In this document: in pieces, positions 23,813 to 35,386 of the stretch
Layout of the letters: every line of letters starts with the position of its first letter
How positions within the stretch are numbered: the stretch's first letter is position 1
Source: Periconia sp. R9002
Lineage: Eukaryota; Ascomycota; Dothideomycetes; Pleosporales; Periconiaceae
Length of the DNA stretch: 64,000 bases
Assembly (NCBI GenBank): GCA_023627715.1
Contig: JAMAHW010000005.1
Span: 744,001-808,000 of the forward strand
Reading direction: 5' to 3'
Notes under the pieces: generated by a model
Told to the model about the DNA's origin: nothing
Database searches by the model: none
What the model saw: the letters and a program-made list of their open reading frames with translations, nothing else
Translations under genes and position numbers: made by a program

Positions 23813-23980
23813 CTGCTTGGTACTCACTCACCTAGCCTTGAAACCACAACAGAAACCAACGCACAGCGCGATATCACACCTTTCCTCTAAACAGCTATAT
23901 GGCTGCCTAGACGAAAGATGCGACATCGCGCTGTGCGACAGTTTTGGCCTGGTTCCAAGGCCAGGCGGTAGCCTTAGCAG
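23813..23980. repeat. Imperfect foldback (MITE-like) element
   Basis: The two halves are reverse complements around 23896-23900 (CAGCTATATGGCTG centre). The best stem is CGCACAGCGCGAT at 23860-23872 paired with 23925-23937. Pairing continues outward to CTGCTTGG (23813) and CCTTAGCAG (23972-23980). Most mismatches between the arms are transitions. Confidence 0.7.
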
Positions 23981-24411
23981 TGCCTTTGCTTTAGCTTAAT
24001 AACGCGTGCGGACGTTTGCAGTCACGGATACGGGTTCGACGGAACACCTATCCGGGAGTGCAAACTTACGGAGGCTATTTTTCTTTTCTTTTTTTTCAAA
24101 AATACCACGAACCGGGGGTACAGACAAAAATAAGGAATAAATGCATAAGATAGGTAGGTAGAAGGTAACGCCAATACACCGACCGCTACCAACCAGCACC
24201 GTCGCTGGACTAAAACAAGATGGTGGGGAAAGAGAGGGCAAATACCAATGGCTAGAAATACAGATGCGGTGACGGAAGGAGATAGCGGAAAGGAAGGAAG
24301 GAAGAGAGACCCGGTGTAAATGCTGGATGTAGGGAAAAGAACGCTGTCGTTGATGCTTGGTATGATGGTGTGATGAGGAAGTAAAGAAGAGCGCGTGGGA
24401 GAGAATTTAGG

Positions 24412-24430
24412 TGTGTGTGTGTGTGTGTGT
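24412..24430. repeat. (GT)n microsatellite
   Basis: About nine GT units read directly in the sequence. Confidence 0.95.
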
Positions 24431-24859
24431 GGGAAGGACGGGATGATGTGGGATTGCTCGCTTCAGATAGTGGGATGGCTTGGCATGGGGTGCTACGCGC
24501 GGGGAGCCGGATGGATGATAATTGGATCTGATTGATAGGTGATGGTACAAAGGTTTTTCGATTATGTGAGTGCGGTTTTATATATATCGAAAAGAGAGAG
24601 CGTGTTATGTGTGAGTGAGAGAGAAGGAGGAATTGCGGTAGGATACGATGTAGAGGAAGAGAAGAGAGATGGGGGTATACAAGGAGATATCAAAAACAAA
24701 AGAATATCAAGACAGATGAAAAGAAAAAAGAATAACGAGATCGCCATCCTCCTCTTTCCCATGACATGTTGTGTTTTCGTTTTGCCTTTCGAGATGTCAA
24801 AAGAAAGTGAATTCCCATGTATATCTGGATCTCCTCCACAGCCTCCTCAACGGTTACAA

Positions 24860-26283
24860 TTACACCCGCGTAGGTACCCCCCTTGGCCACTCCTCCATAG
24901 GCACCTCAGAGACGGCATACCCCGGACGCCACGCAGGGTGGATGTCGCTAACGCCCGAATGACTTGGTGCTATGGACCGTGGCGCGGCCTCGACAATATA
25001 ACTCACGCCATCGTCCGACATGTACGACGGGGGACGGGGACCCTGGTCGTGATCTTCGACGCTAGCAGTTGAAGTGGGCTCTGCACCGCCTTCACGGGAG
25101 TGGTTCGAGATGGCGGATGTAGAGCGGTTATTGGGGAGAGGCAGGTTCGACTGCGCCGACTCCACGCGTTGCCAGTGAAGGAGGTTAGGATCTACGCGGA
25201 CACTGCTGCGCCAGAGGCCGTAGGCGGGCGGTGGTAGGGCGACGGGCTTTTCCCTAACTTCGCCGGTGGTGGGATCCCTGCCGGTGGTGTTGGGGGAGGA
25301 GAGTTCGCGCTCTTCGTCGAATGAGGTGAGGTCTTCGTCACGAGCGAGGTGAACACGGATCGGTTGCGCGGGAACGAACCCTTCGGGGCCAGTCATGGAT
25401 GGTATATAAGGGGGCTCGTCCGAGGGCGGGTGCATAATGAGCATACAGAGCCGGATTAGGGAGTGGCAGAAAAAGATTGTGGTTGCGAGTACGATCATGA
25501 TGAATAGGACGTGGATCTCCTGGTCGAGGTCTTTGCGGGAGAGGTAAAGGGCGAGGTCTGTGGTACAGTCAGCGATTATGAATCTTGTTAAAGGGGCAGG
25601 TAAAAAGACGCACAAATTGTGAGCACGAGGACAAGGAAAGATCCTGAAATGACAGAGGCCGTTAATTTCCCTCTAGCAGCTGAGCCTCGTCTCAAGCGTG
25701 TGCCGCGGCCACGACCGTGATCGTGACGGTTACGTCGTCGAACCCAGTAGCCTTCTGATTGACCATGGTGTCTTCGCCTGTGTCTCCTTCTCCGCCTCCG
25801 CCGACCATTGATTTCGTTTTGGAGCTGCTCAATTTCGGGATCACCACCACCGCTGCCATGGTAGTCCAATTGAACATCTGCTGGGTGTCGGTCTGAATCT
25901 TGTCTAGCATACACCGTCTCTGGGGCTCGCGGGTTTCCCAACGGGGCAATTGTACGTATGTATGAGCCCGCTGTGTGCTGGGGCCGTAGAGGAGAACGGG
26001 AATCGCTCGAATCTCGGGGTGGGTCGGAAGAGTTTGGTATGGCTATTGGTGGTGGTGATTGTTCACGGCGAAAGCGGCCCAAGAACGGGATCTTGGGGGT
26101 ATTCTCGTTGGAGCGGTTGGGATTGGGAGATTGCGAGTAAATGGAGGAGCCATTGACCATGGAGCGAACATTATGATGTAGAGTACTGAAGGGGCCGAAG
26201 CGTGAGGAGGATTGCGAAGCGGGTGAAGCATCTGGGTTGGGGTCTGGCCGAGGTGACCACTTGAATAGCTGTGGAACGGTCAT
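24860..26283 (-). CDS. Uncharacterised two-TM membrane protein
   Basis: Two exons: 26283-25614 and 25557-24860; 455 aa. I do not recognise the family. The N-terminal ~150 residues are Pro/Ser-rich and disordered. An arginine/histidine tract (GRRRRRRRHRRRHHG, about 165-180) precedes the first hydrophobic segment (about 207-230, ASVISGSFLVLVLTIYLALY, assembled across the intron). A short acidic loop and a second helix follow (about 238-262, IHVLFIMIVLATTIFFCHSL). The ~190-residue C-terminal tail carries PPSY and PPAYG motifs that look like WW/ubiquitin-ligase (PY) binding sites. The basic tract next to TM1 suggests a cytosolic N-terminus by the positive-inside rule. Start ATG at 26283; no in-frame ATG lies upstream. 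The 56-bp intron has a CTGAC branch point. Confidence 0.7.
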
Positions 26284-27636
26284 GATGTCCAACTCTTAAC
26301 TCCTTGCTCCGTAGATAAAAATGCAATGGATGACCAAATTGAAGCTGCGCTAGCTTTTTGGTGTTTACTTTTCAACGTCGAGGGATGGTATTAAAAGGTG
26401 AATGAATGTTTAGGGCGGCCGACCACGCGGCACCTGAAAGTGTAGCCGGGAAAAAGAGAAAACAAGGACGACTGGAGCCTGTCCGTCGGTCAAGAAAAGA
26501 CTTGCATATTCGGCGTAGTATCAGAAAGGGAACCGTTGGCTGGTGGTCGAACGAAAGGGGGTGCGTGTTGCCGTACGAATGGACTAGTACGTGTTCGTGG
26601 GCGTGTGGATTGGTGCCAACGCAAAGCAGGCGTGCTGTGAAGGACAGAAATGCAGAGAAACGAGGGAAGGATGACGATGGGTGAGTAGATGGGTGAAGGG
26701 ATGATGGAGAGACAATGGCCAAAGGCAGGGCCGCGCTCAGGTGGAGGCGAAACTGATGGTCAACAGCAGTTCAGCTCCCTGGGCCTCTACCAGGACAAAC
26801 AGCAGGGTGGAGGGTACAAGAAGGAGTGGTTCGAAAGCGAGGGGTTGTTTGCCGTTGCAGAGTCACACGACGGAGTGTCCAAGGAACGGCTACAGGACCA
26901 TGGTCAAGAATGCCCAGGGTTGCTTCTGCGGCAGAAGGTGTCTCAGTAAAGGCGTGTGAAACGCAATGGCGCTGCAGCACCCAATACGCCATTCCCCATA
27001 GCACGCGGCAGGCAGTGGGGGGTGCGTTTCTGAAATCTGACGTTAAACCCCTTCGGATCGGCCAGAATGGGGGCCCAAATAAACCTCCGCCGCTTTCGAA
27101 GCCTCATCACCAATAAACTTGCATGCACCTCCCGACACTGTGCATAGCCAACATGCATCTTTGGTATTGAATTGCATCTCGCCCTAGGTAGTTCATCCTC
27201 TTGTTCACTCAGCGTCGCCCTTGTCCGACAGCAAAGTATGTACTGACTGATGCTTGATACAAAAAAAATCTCCTTCTGCCATCTGCATATGCCTCGGCAG
27301 TCGATATAACAGTATGCACCTCCCGTCTGGCCTCCTGGCCTCATGATACCTATCACTCGGTGTCGCATCGGCGTGTCCAGTGTGAAAACCAAGCCCCTGG
27401 AACACCCTTCAGGACTCGTCCTATGGCTCCTCTGAGCTCCGGAATACGGGTTTGTTTCGTTGCCTTGCTTTACGCCATCCTTTTCCCTGACTGAACCACC
27501 ATCGAAGGAATTTGACAAGTTGCCCCAGTTCACTTGCCAAGCTCACCTACCAAAAGCGTGCGATCTGACGATGCGGAGAGCACTAAAGAATGCCAAGTCA
27601 GCCCTATGTCCATATACTTTGTAGCTTCAGACACTC
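26284..27636. other. Intergenic
   Basis: Between the two-TM gene's start and the 3' end of the U5 WD40 gene. Open frames of up to about 590 bp occur on the minus strand (26943-27533) without any recognisable domain; I do not call a gene. Confidence 0.45.
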
Positions 27637-29007
27637 TCAACCCTTAGGTCTCGACGCCCGCCTTCTATCCGCACAAACCGCACACACCGCCCTCCAACTG
27701 CGACTTCCAAGATTCTTGGGTTCGCTCCATCCCCTCAGAACTAACATCAAGAAAACAAATCACGCGCTCCAGGTGTGACAAAAGCAAAAGGTAAAACTTA
27801 CGCAAGTGTTCATCGTGTGGATTGAATCGCACATCATTCACTGCACCTCTGTGCCCGGGCAACTTGTTTAGAAGTTTCCCGGAACGTGCTTCCCATATGG
27901 CCACGCTTCCATCTCCACTGCCTGCCGCTATTTTGTTTCCCTTGGCGTCCCAGCTTGCCTTGAGGAGGTTCCGCTCTTGCCCCGTGGGTGCGCCGTCATA
28001 CGTCAAAATCTGTCGATCTGTCGGCGCAAAAGGTCGAACATCCCATGTGCGAACCGTCGAATCGTGTGCGTTGGAAAGAAGTTGAGTGTTGTCTGGAGAC
28101 AACTGCAGGGAAGTAATCGTGTCGGTGTGGCCTAGCAGTGCATATGTAACCGCATGTTTTCGAAGATCCCAGACTTTGATGTCATTGTCAATACCGCCCG
28201 TGAAGAGCTCGTTGCCGGCTTCGGAAAGAGCAATGGCCGTGATGGGGAAGTCGGTCGGTATGAAGGTTACAGCATCCTTCGTTCGCGTGTCCCAGAGCTA
28301 TTATCAGTTAGCGTGTCTCGTCTTCTCTGCGACGAGTAACCCTGGGGTAGCACACGTACCCCGATATATCCATCATCGGAGCCGCTGACGAGCATTTCCT
28401 CTCCGCGCTTGCTGACGTCCATGCAATTTATAACCTCCTCGTGACCTGGGTGTTTCCGTATCCTCTCTCCCGTTTCCGCGTCCCAGCTTGCTAGGTGCAT
28501 ATCTGCGGAAGCAGAAAATAGCACTTTTGAATCTCGCGACCAATGTAGATCCAGCACTGCTTGCTTGTGACCAGAGAGAATCCCGTAGTTATCGCAGGTA
28601 CCGCTGCCACGCCAAAGTACTAGTGCTCGTTAGCAACCGTACAGCCTCGAAAACAGGACGCGAACTCACATATGGAGCGATCCATGGATCCAGAAGCTAT
28701 GAATTGACCTGTGGGATCAAAGCGGGCTGCAAAGATCTCCCCAGAGTGACCTGTCAACTCCATTACCGGGGACTGGAGAGTGCCTCCGCTCGCGCCCTAC
28801 ACCAGCTGTCAGTCATACAGCCTTTAGCAAGACAGCACATTTGTATTCTGGAGATAGACATACCGTTCGTATAAGAGCGCCATCTTGGCCAGATCCATTT
28901 ACGACTGTCACCGCAGAGCCACCATTGAGGTTGGCATCTGACTTCGCGCGCTTGACGAGTTGGGTAGAACCGAATGATTCGGCGGCAGGTCGTTTTTCTC
29001 CAGACAT
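27637..29007 (-). CDS. SNRNP40: U5 snRNP 40-kDa WD40 protein (Spf38/SNRNP40-type)
   Basis: Exons 29007-28864, 28796-28670, 28619-28360, 28297-27802, plus an uncertain last exon. It is a seven-bladed WD40 propeller of the U5 snRNP/Prp19-associated spliceosome, nuclear. After a ~48-residue basic N-terminus containing KRPAAES and KRAKSD comes PVMELTGHSGEIFAARFDP. Successive blades follow, including SWDAETGERIRKHPGHEEVI, LVSGSDDGYIGLWDTRTKDA, the family-diagnostic LLSNAHDSTVRTWDVRPFAP and ERNLLKASWDAKGNKIAAGS, ending NKLPGHRGAVNDVRFNPHDEHL. The C-terminus is ambiguous. A 61-bp intron (27741-27801, GTAAGT donor, TTAG acceptor) leads to a stop at 27637-27639, while reading through it stays open to a stop at 27665-27667. 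Neither version gives the usual SASSDRxxxxGE ending. A divergent 315-bp promoter is shared with BET3. Confidence 0.85.
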
Positions 29008-29322
29008 GGTAGCAATTAAGTATGCAATTCGAGGTCTGCAGCGCGTCGGTCTATCGTCAATCGAGGGGTATCGCGTCCGTGGTCTCCAATGAAGCTTTGC
29101 GTAGGTAACTTGAGGAGCTAACTTTTTAGGCAGGCTCCGCAACGCTAGTCCGCATTACTTTACTTAGTAAGCACGCGGCCTGATACGATACGGGGGTCGC
29201 TCTTGCTCTCTCTGGCAACTCTATATCGACGACCCTCGCATAGGCCCGCCGCAACACAATTGCTTTGCAAGGCTTCTCGGGTTCCCACAAGATCAGGAAG
29301 AGCTCGATCAACTGTGTTGAGC
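29008..29322. promoter_or_regulatory. Divergent promoter of the U5 WD40 gene and BET3
   Basis: 315 bp between outward-facing start codons; it must hold both promoters and leaders. No standout motif identified. Confidence 0.6.
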
Positions 29323-30119
29323 ATGGCATCAAAAGCAGCCCGTCTGGGCGAGGAGTGAGCTTATGACCACTTACTTCAAGACCCGTGCAATGCGCTGACG
29401 ATTGCTAGAGTATGGAAGTAAGTCGATACCTTCATGGCACCACGATTCGACCGCTTACACGGCCGCAGAACACGCGTGGATAAGGTCAGCGCTGAGCTTG
29501 TTACCCTAACGTACGGCACTATTGTTGCTCAGCTGTGCAAAGACTACGAGTTCAATTACCCGGAGGTGAACAAACAGCTCGATCGCATGGGCTACAACAT
29601 TGGTCTGCGTTTGATCGAGGACTTCCTCGCCAAATCGAGCGCTCCTGCCTGTACCAACTTTCGTGAAGTCGCAGAGATGATCTCAAAAGTGAATACCCCA
29701 GAACAGAACTTCGGAAAGGCCCAGATTCAAGTACAGAGCGCCTAACATGCTGTATAGGTTGGCTTCAAGATATTTCTAAACATCACGCCTACCATCACGA
29801 ATTGGTCTAGCGACAACAAGCAATTCTCTCTCCTCTTCGAAGAGAATCCGTTGGCAGACTTCGTAGAGCTTCCCGATGACGGACGGGCACAAGACGAGCT
29901 GTGGTTCTCCAATATACTCGTGGGTGTCCTCAGAGGAGCGCTGGAGATGGTGGGTTCCACACTGATTACGTTCGTAATGAAAGGCTAAACTAGAGCCAGG
30001 TTCACATACAAGTGGAAGCACATTTCGTGAGCGACGTGTTGCGGGGCAACGATACAACGGAGATGCGGATATCCCTGATCCGCTACATGGACGACGAAAT
30101 GCCACCAGATGACGAGTAA
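29323..30119 (+). CDS. BET3: TRAPP complex subunit Bet3 (TRAPPC3)
   Basis: Five exons: 29323-29354, 29409-29417 (9 nt), 29469-29688, 29758-29949, 30000-30119; 190 aa. Bet3 is the core TRAPP subunit that tethers vesicles at the Golgi and supports Ypt1/Rab1 exchange. The spliced N-terminus reads MASKAARLGEEVWKTRVDKV, followed by SAELVTLTYGTIVAQLCKDY, LDRMGYNIGLRLIEDFLAKS, the acyl-channel cysteine C75 in PACTNF, FLNITPTITNWSSDNKQFSL, LPDDGRAQDELWFSNILVG, VLRGALEM and VEAHFVSDVLRGND. Length matches human TRAPPC3 (180 aa) plus short extensions. The 9-nt microexon supplies VWK. Without it the frame is kept, but those residues, which fit what I recall of fungal Bet3 N-termini, are lost. Introns are 50-69 bp. 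Confidence 0.95.
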
Positions 30120-31453
30120 ACAGGACAAACGTTATGGGATACCCTATTCAGCTCGGAACTTTCTTCTTCTTGCATGGGATGGCGTCAGGGTGTATAGGAT
30201 TCGAGCCATAGAAAAATAGGCCAATATGAGAAAAAAAGTGCAAAAAACGGGACGAGTGAATGGTGAGTACATGGGTGGGGAAATGCACAGGTTGGTATAT
30301 TTGCACATGTTGTTGTAGGGTGCGCCAAGCCTAATGCTCGTACCGCACCGCCCCGACGCAAATTGCACATTCAGGCATATGGGTGAAAGACGCGGAGGAA
30401 GAAACAGGAGGCTGAAGGGATTATGCACGAAAGAGGTTGCCCCATGGGACAATTGCCGCGGTGCTGTGCAATACCATGTAGTGATGGTGGACGTGTTCGT
30501 GATGATGTGATTTGAGTTTCAAGCGGCGGCCTCACAGACCGCACTGTCGTGCTCCCACCAGGTCAGATGACCAAACCACGAACATGAGAGGGATGCTGGC
30601 TTTTTTTTCCAATGCCTCACAGTGCAGAGGACAGCTGCTGGAAAACCAATAAATAGAAAAAAAAAATAGGGGCAACAATGCAAAGGAGAAGGACGTAGAA
30701 ATAGATGGTAATGTCACGTGAGTGGCTTGGGTGCGCTCAACGTGATGGTCCCCTCTCAATCGCACCCCCAGAGCGTAACTACCTAACTTCCTCTCTCATC
30801 GCTGCGGCTTGCACCCCTAGCCTGCTCAAGCGGCACCCGTTTGGATTCCCGGTGTCGCGACCTCGTAACCATATTTCATTTGTGCCCTTGGACTGTTTTT
30901 TGCACTCTGCTGCGATAGCCCTCCCGACTGCTCTGCACTTTTCGCGCCACGGCTGATCTCGATCCTGCGCCGTGCCTACCTGCTGTCCAAGCCTTCCGCC
31001 CTCCTGCCTGCCTCTCCCCAGACCCTGTTCGTCTGCGCTTCGCCCGCGTCCCCATCCCATTGATATTCTTGTACCCATACCCGTACCCTTACCACTTCAT
31101 TCTAACCCATCCACTCGACCTGCCTGTCTATTCCATCACCACCCTGAGGCTCCCACACCAACCCACCCGGCCTTCTGTTCCCCTGCGCCCTCGACTTCCG
31201 CACCCGCCCTCACCCAGCGCCCACAGCAAACACCCGACGCGGCCGACATTGTCCCTTCCCGCGTCCTGCCCGACTCTCTACTCTCACTGTCACCGCCTGT
31301 CCATGCAGCTTTGACTGATGCTCAACAAGCACTGAGGTGCGCATCTCGACCTCGCTCTTCGACACTTCTAGCGACCCCGACTTAGGCCCCCTCACCACTT
31401 CGCTGATTGCGCTCAACCTCTTCGCTCCACCACCACCCTCATCACCTGTCGCC
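30120..31453. promoter_or_regulatory. Upstream region and leader of somA
   Basis: Contains CACGTG at 30715-30720, then a strongly pyrimidine-rich stretch (about 30930-31453) likely to be a long 5' leader. The only ATGs seen in the last ~500 nt before the start are two minimal uORFs, annotated separately. Confidence 0.5.
31303..31335 (+). promoter_or_regulatory. Two minimal uORFs in the somA leader
   Basis: ATG CAG CTT TGA at 31303-31314 and, starting at 31318, ATG CTC AAC AAG CAC TGA to 31335. They end about 120 nt before the main ATG at 31454. They matter only if the transcript starts upstream of 31303, which is inferred from the pyrimidine-rich leader. Confidence 0.45.
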
Positions 31454-33901
31454 ATGCAGAACCCGCAAATGGCCGCCACCATGGCAAACATGAATGCTGG
31501 CGGTCCCGTCGCTGGCACTCCCATCATGAACAATGGCCAGCGCCGCCCTCAAGGACAGATGATGGAACCTCGCGATCAACTCAACACATACATCTACGAC
31601 TACTTCATCCGCAACAACCACCCCCAAGTGGCGCGCATGATGATTAAGTGCGATCTCAAGATGAAGCTCGGCGATCGTAACCAGAAAACAAGTCCAGGCA
31701 ATAGAGGTGTTAATGGCATCGGTGATTTGGAGTCGGATTCCATCGATGACCTCCCACAAGCTGAGGTCCCTGCCGGTCAAGTTACTGAGAATTCCTTCCT
31801 CTTGGACTGGTGGGTTCAATTTTGGGACATCTACAGTGCCGCTCGCGGGAGCGGCAACAAAGGCACGCAATACACAGGACATGTCCGCGTAAGTCCATGT
31901 GCTAGACCCTGCGGCAAACACCGGAGAGCTAACCACGACGCAGAACCTCACACATATGACCAACGAACAACGGAATCAGCGTATGATGATGACCGGCGCA
32001 ATGAACGGCATGAACGGTATGAACCCGCAATACGGTATGGTGCGTATGCCAAATGGCATGGCCAAACCCAACGAACTGCAGAGAGCGGCAGCAATGAATA
32101 ACCGCAACCCGTATGTTATACCCTCTTTCCCCTCCGCCTTTACTTACTTTGCGACTGCTAATCATGGTTCGGGAATAGTGGCCAAGCCGCCGCCATGGCA
32201 AACATGAACCAACTGCAAAAGCAGGCCATGATGAGTACCCAAATGCAAAGGGACGGCTCACAAATGGATATGAACGGACGTCCTCAATCACCCGGTTCCA
32301 ACGATAATGCTGCGTCGCCGAACAAGCGACAACGTGTCGATGGTATGTTGAAGGTCCATTTCCCGCCGTCTACTTGTCGGTCTTGCTAACGATTGCTCTT
32401 CTAGGTGGAATGAATCCGGCCAATGGGCCAAACCAATTTGGTGATTTTGCTGGTCAGCAAAACAAGATTGAGGTATATGCCCAAAGCCTGGCTCAACAGC
32501 AGAGAATGGCACTCAATAACCATGCTATTACCCAGGGGATGAATGCTGGAGTCCAAGGCTCTCCAATGACTCAGCCAGGTGTCCTTCAAGGCTCTGACGA
32601 GATCTTTGCGGGTAACCAACCGCGGACCGGAATGGCTGCCGGCCAACCAGGCCAGCAGCCGGGAAATCATGCCCTTCAGGACTATCAGATGCAGCTCATG
32701 CTTCTTGAGCAACAGAACAAGAAGCGGCTACTAATGGCTCGACAGGAACAAGACAACATGTCTGGTTCGCATCAGGGTGTGGGCGGTCCTGCCGGCTTCT
32801 CTGCTGCCATGTCTCCTCAAGGCAGCAGGGCTGGCGGTCCCTCCCCCAACCCCACCGATCAGATGAAGAAGAATACGCCAAGGATGGGCCCTCAGGGTCT
32901 CCCCGGATCGCCCATGCCGCCGGATGGCATGATGCAACCACAGCGCAACTCTCCAGCTCCCAACATGCCGTATGATCCTAATGGACCCCCTCAAGGCTTC
33001 CCTCAGCAATACCCGGGCCTTCCTGGACAGATGCCAACAACGCCTATGATGAGGCCAAACCCTAGTTCCCATCCTGGTCAGTTCAACGGGCAACAATTAA
33101 CTCCCCAGCAGATGGAGGCCATGCGAAATGGTGGCATGCCAAATGGTGCCTGGCGAGGTCCTCAGGGTCAACCTGGCATGATGCCTAATCCGCAACAAAT
33201 GGGACCCATGGGCGGCCAGCCTCAGCCCAGAGGACAGATGCCTCCACCTCCCGCGCCTGCCAATGAACAACAGCCCCGTCCTCAGGTTCCCTCGCCGTCG
33301 CAACCATCCCAGGCTCCGCCGACGCCTTCACAATCTAACAAGGCCAACCCGAAAAAGAAAAACACCAAGGACAATAAGGTAACGTGGCGCGCTTCCTTTA
33401 CACATTTGAGCATCGTTGATATTGATTGTAGAAGCCCGCAAATAAGAAAGGGGCGACAGGTGCAACTCCCGCGGCGTCCGGTGCCGAAGAACCGCCCACA
33501 CCAACGACACCCATGCATAATAAGTTTGCGCCAAACGGACAACAAGCACCTCAGGCTCCCACTCAGCCTCAACCTCCTGCGGCACCACAGCAGCAGCAAC
33601 AACAGCCTCAGCCCCAGCAGCAACAGCAGCCTATTGACAACAATGCTGGTCCTTTTGGCAATATACAGCCGGATGTTGACGTACGTTTGCATTCTGTCCC
33701 CTCAGAAATTCATTTGACAGCTGCGCTAACCGTAATTAGGCTGCTTTTACCACCGATATCGGTTTGGGCTTCGATGATGGCAACGCACTAGACACATTCG
33801 ACTTTGAATCATTCTTACACGTTGGGGATGAGTCTAGTGGCCTCGCGTTCGGTGGTAACGATTTCAATTTCGAAGTGGAAGCCGGCGGCGATCTGGCCTA
33901 G
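31454..33901 (+). CDS. somA: LisH-domain developmental regulator SomA/Som1 (Flo8-type)
   Basis: Six exons: 31454-31888, 31944-32110, 32179-32342, 32405-33378, 33432-33680, 33740-33901; 716 aa. SomA/Som1 proteins are nuclear regulators downstream of cAMP-PKA that control adhesion, conidiation and virulence traits; they are the filamentous counterpart of yeast Flo8. The LisH motif lies at about 38-66 (LNTYIYDYFIRNNHPQVARM), followed by the conserved FLLDWWVQFWDIYSAARG segment (about 110-130). The rest is Met/Gln/Pro/Asn-rich low complexity, with poly-Gln near residues 610-640. It ends in an acidic, Phe-rich patch (LDTFDFESFL, NDFNFEVEAGGD) suited to transcription activation. All splice junctions keep frame. 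Residues encoded around the intron at 33379-33431 read KPANKKGATG only when it is removed. Confidence 0.9.
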
Positions 33902-35183
33902 AATGCTCTTGATCCCTTTGCTGCTGTCGATGCTACTCCTCATACTTCTACCGACTCTAAGGGTCAATGTCCTATACACTTGTTCTGATTGTTTTGGTTT
34001 AGGTGTTCCGGCTTAAAAAAGATCAAAACAGGTCGGACCCAGTCTTGGAAGACGAATTTGGTGAAGGAAGAAGTTGTGCATGAGCGACCGAGTCGAGTGA
34101 GTGAGTGAGTGAGCGAGGGAGGGGAGGGAAATGGACGGAAGGAGCCTGAACTTTCAAAACAAAATCGTTTATATACCCGTCTTTGTTTATCTATATCGAC
34201 TTCTCTCGCTTTTTGTTTTACTTTTTTCCTCCGGAGCATTCGGTTTGCGTGTGCCACGCGGGGGGAAGGGAGGCGAAACGGGAATTGCCTTTTCTTATCT
34301 TTTCCTTGTCTTCTTTCCAATCGGTACGCCATCTATTTTTCATCTCTTCATATATCTTAACCGGTCGGATTCTCTTGTTCACTTACTTAAACGGAAAGAA
34401 AGACGGGGTGAAGGGAACAAACAGGATGCGGAAAAGGGTAAAGGCCGGGGGAGGAAAGCGAGATGATTTCAGATATTGATTGCTTTTATTTTTGCTTTTT
34501 TGTCTGTGTGTTTTCCAGGACGCGGCGGCGGCGGTTTTTTTTTTACCATAATCTTTTCGATTTCCTCTTCTTTTCTATTGTTTTTATCTACCTACCTAGT
34601 TTACGTATGTGTGTTTTTTCCTTTTTCTCTGCTCTCTTGTACAGCCGGATGGGATGGATGGATGGATGGGGGTTGTCTAGTACGGATCTATCAGTGTCTC
34701 GGTGTCGTCAGTCAGTCAGTCAGTCAGTGTGTGTATTTGATGAAGGTATTTGCTTATACACTTTCCATGTTTTTTTTTCTCTCATCTCTCCATCTACCGA
34801 TCTACCTATCATCCTCTTATTCTCCTGCTCTCTTTTCTTTATACTTGCTAGATATGAATATGATATATGGATGATTTGTTGATTTGTTTGTTGTCTTTGC
34901 CTGTGTCTCCTGAGCTGTTATATTGAAATACGTGTACCGCTCTTGACCATCTATCTGTCTATGTTTCCTGCGTCCTTTCGCTATATGTATGTACCATGAA
35001 ATTGAATCTTGCCCTTGCAGGTGAAAAGATTGTCATCGCAGTTCTTGCATTACAAACTACTACCTTCGCCTTCTTTCTTATGGCATCTGTTAACTTCCAT
35101 ATTCGAATGAGCCGTAATGCATCAAACATCAATATCGAAAACTCGAGCAAATGGCTCTGAGTCCTGTGGACCCTCTATGCAGT

Positions 35184-35207
35184 TTTACCTTTACCTTTAC
35201 CTTTACC
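35184..35207. repeat. (TTTACC)n tandem repeat
   Basis: About four hexamer units. It resembles but does not match the TTAGGG telomere repeat. Confidence 0.85.
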
Positions 35208-35386
35208 ACAATTCCACGCACCCTTTAACCTACACACATCTCCCGTAGTCGCGGCAGTGTACCTAGTTTTTCGCATGCAACAGAGGACTACATACGCAAG
35301 AGGTCTTCCTCTCCTTCCTCACCCTCTTCCTCCTCCTCACCCTCCCCTCGTTCGCCTTCCTCCTCGCCTTCCCCTGATTCACCTCC

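Larger units (their letters stand above)
22352..24859. other. Gene-poor region, right part, with foldback elements
   Basis: Contains two inverted-repeat elements, a 10-bp tandem repeat (about 23537-23563, GGGTAGGATA) and a (GT)n tract at 24412-24430. No intact gene recognised. Confidence 0.55.

Noticed and set aside
26943..27533. 196-codon minus-strand frame
   Set aside because: No recognisable motif, mixed composition and a weak context for a start codon.
35184..35207. TTTACC repeats as a possible internal telomere tract
   Set aside because: The unit differs from TTAGGG/CCCTAA and only about four copies are present.
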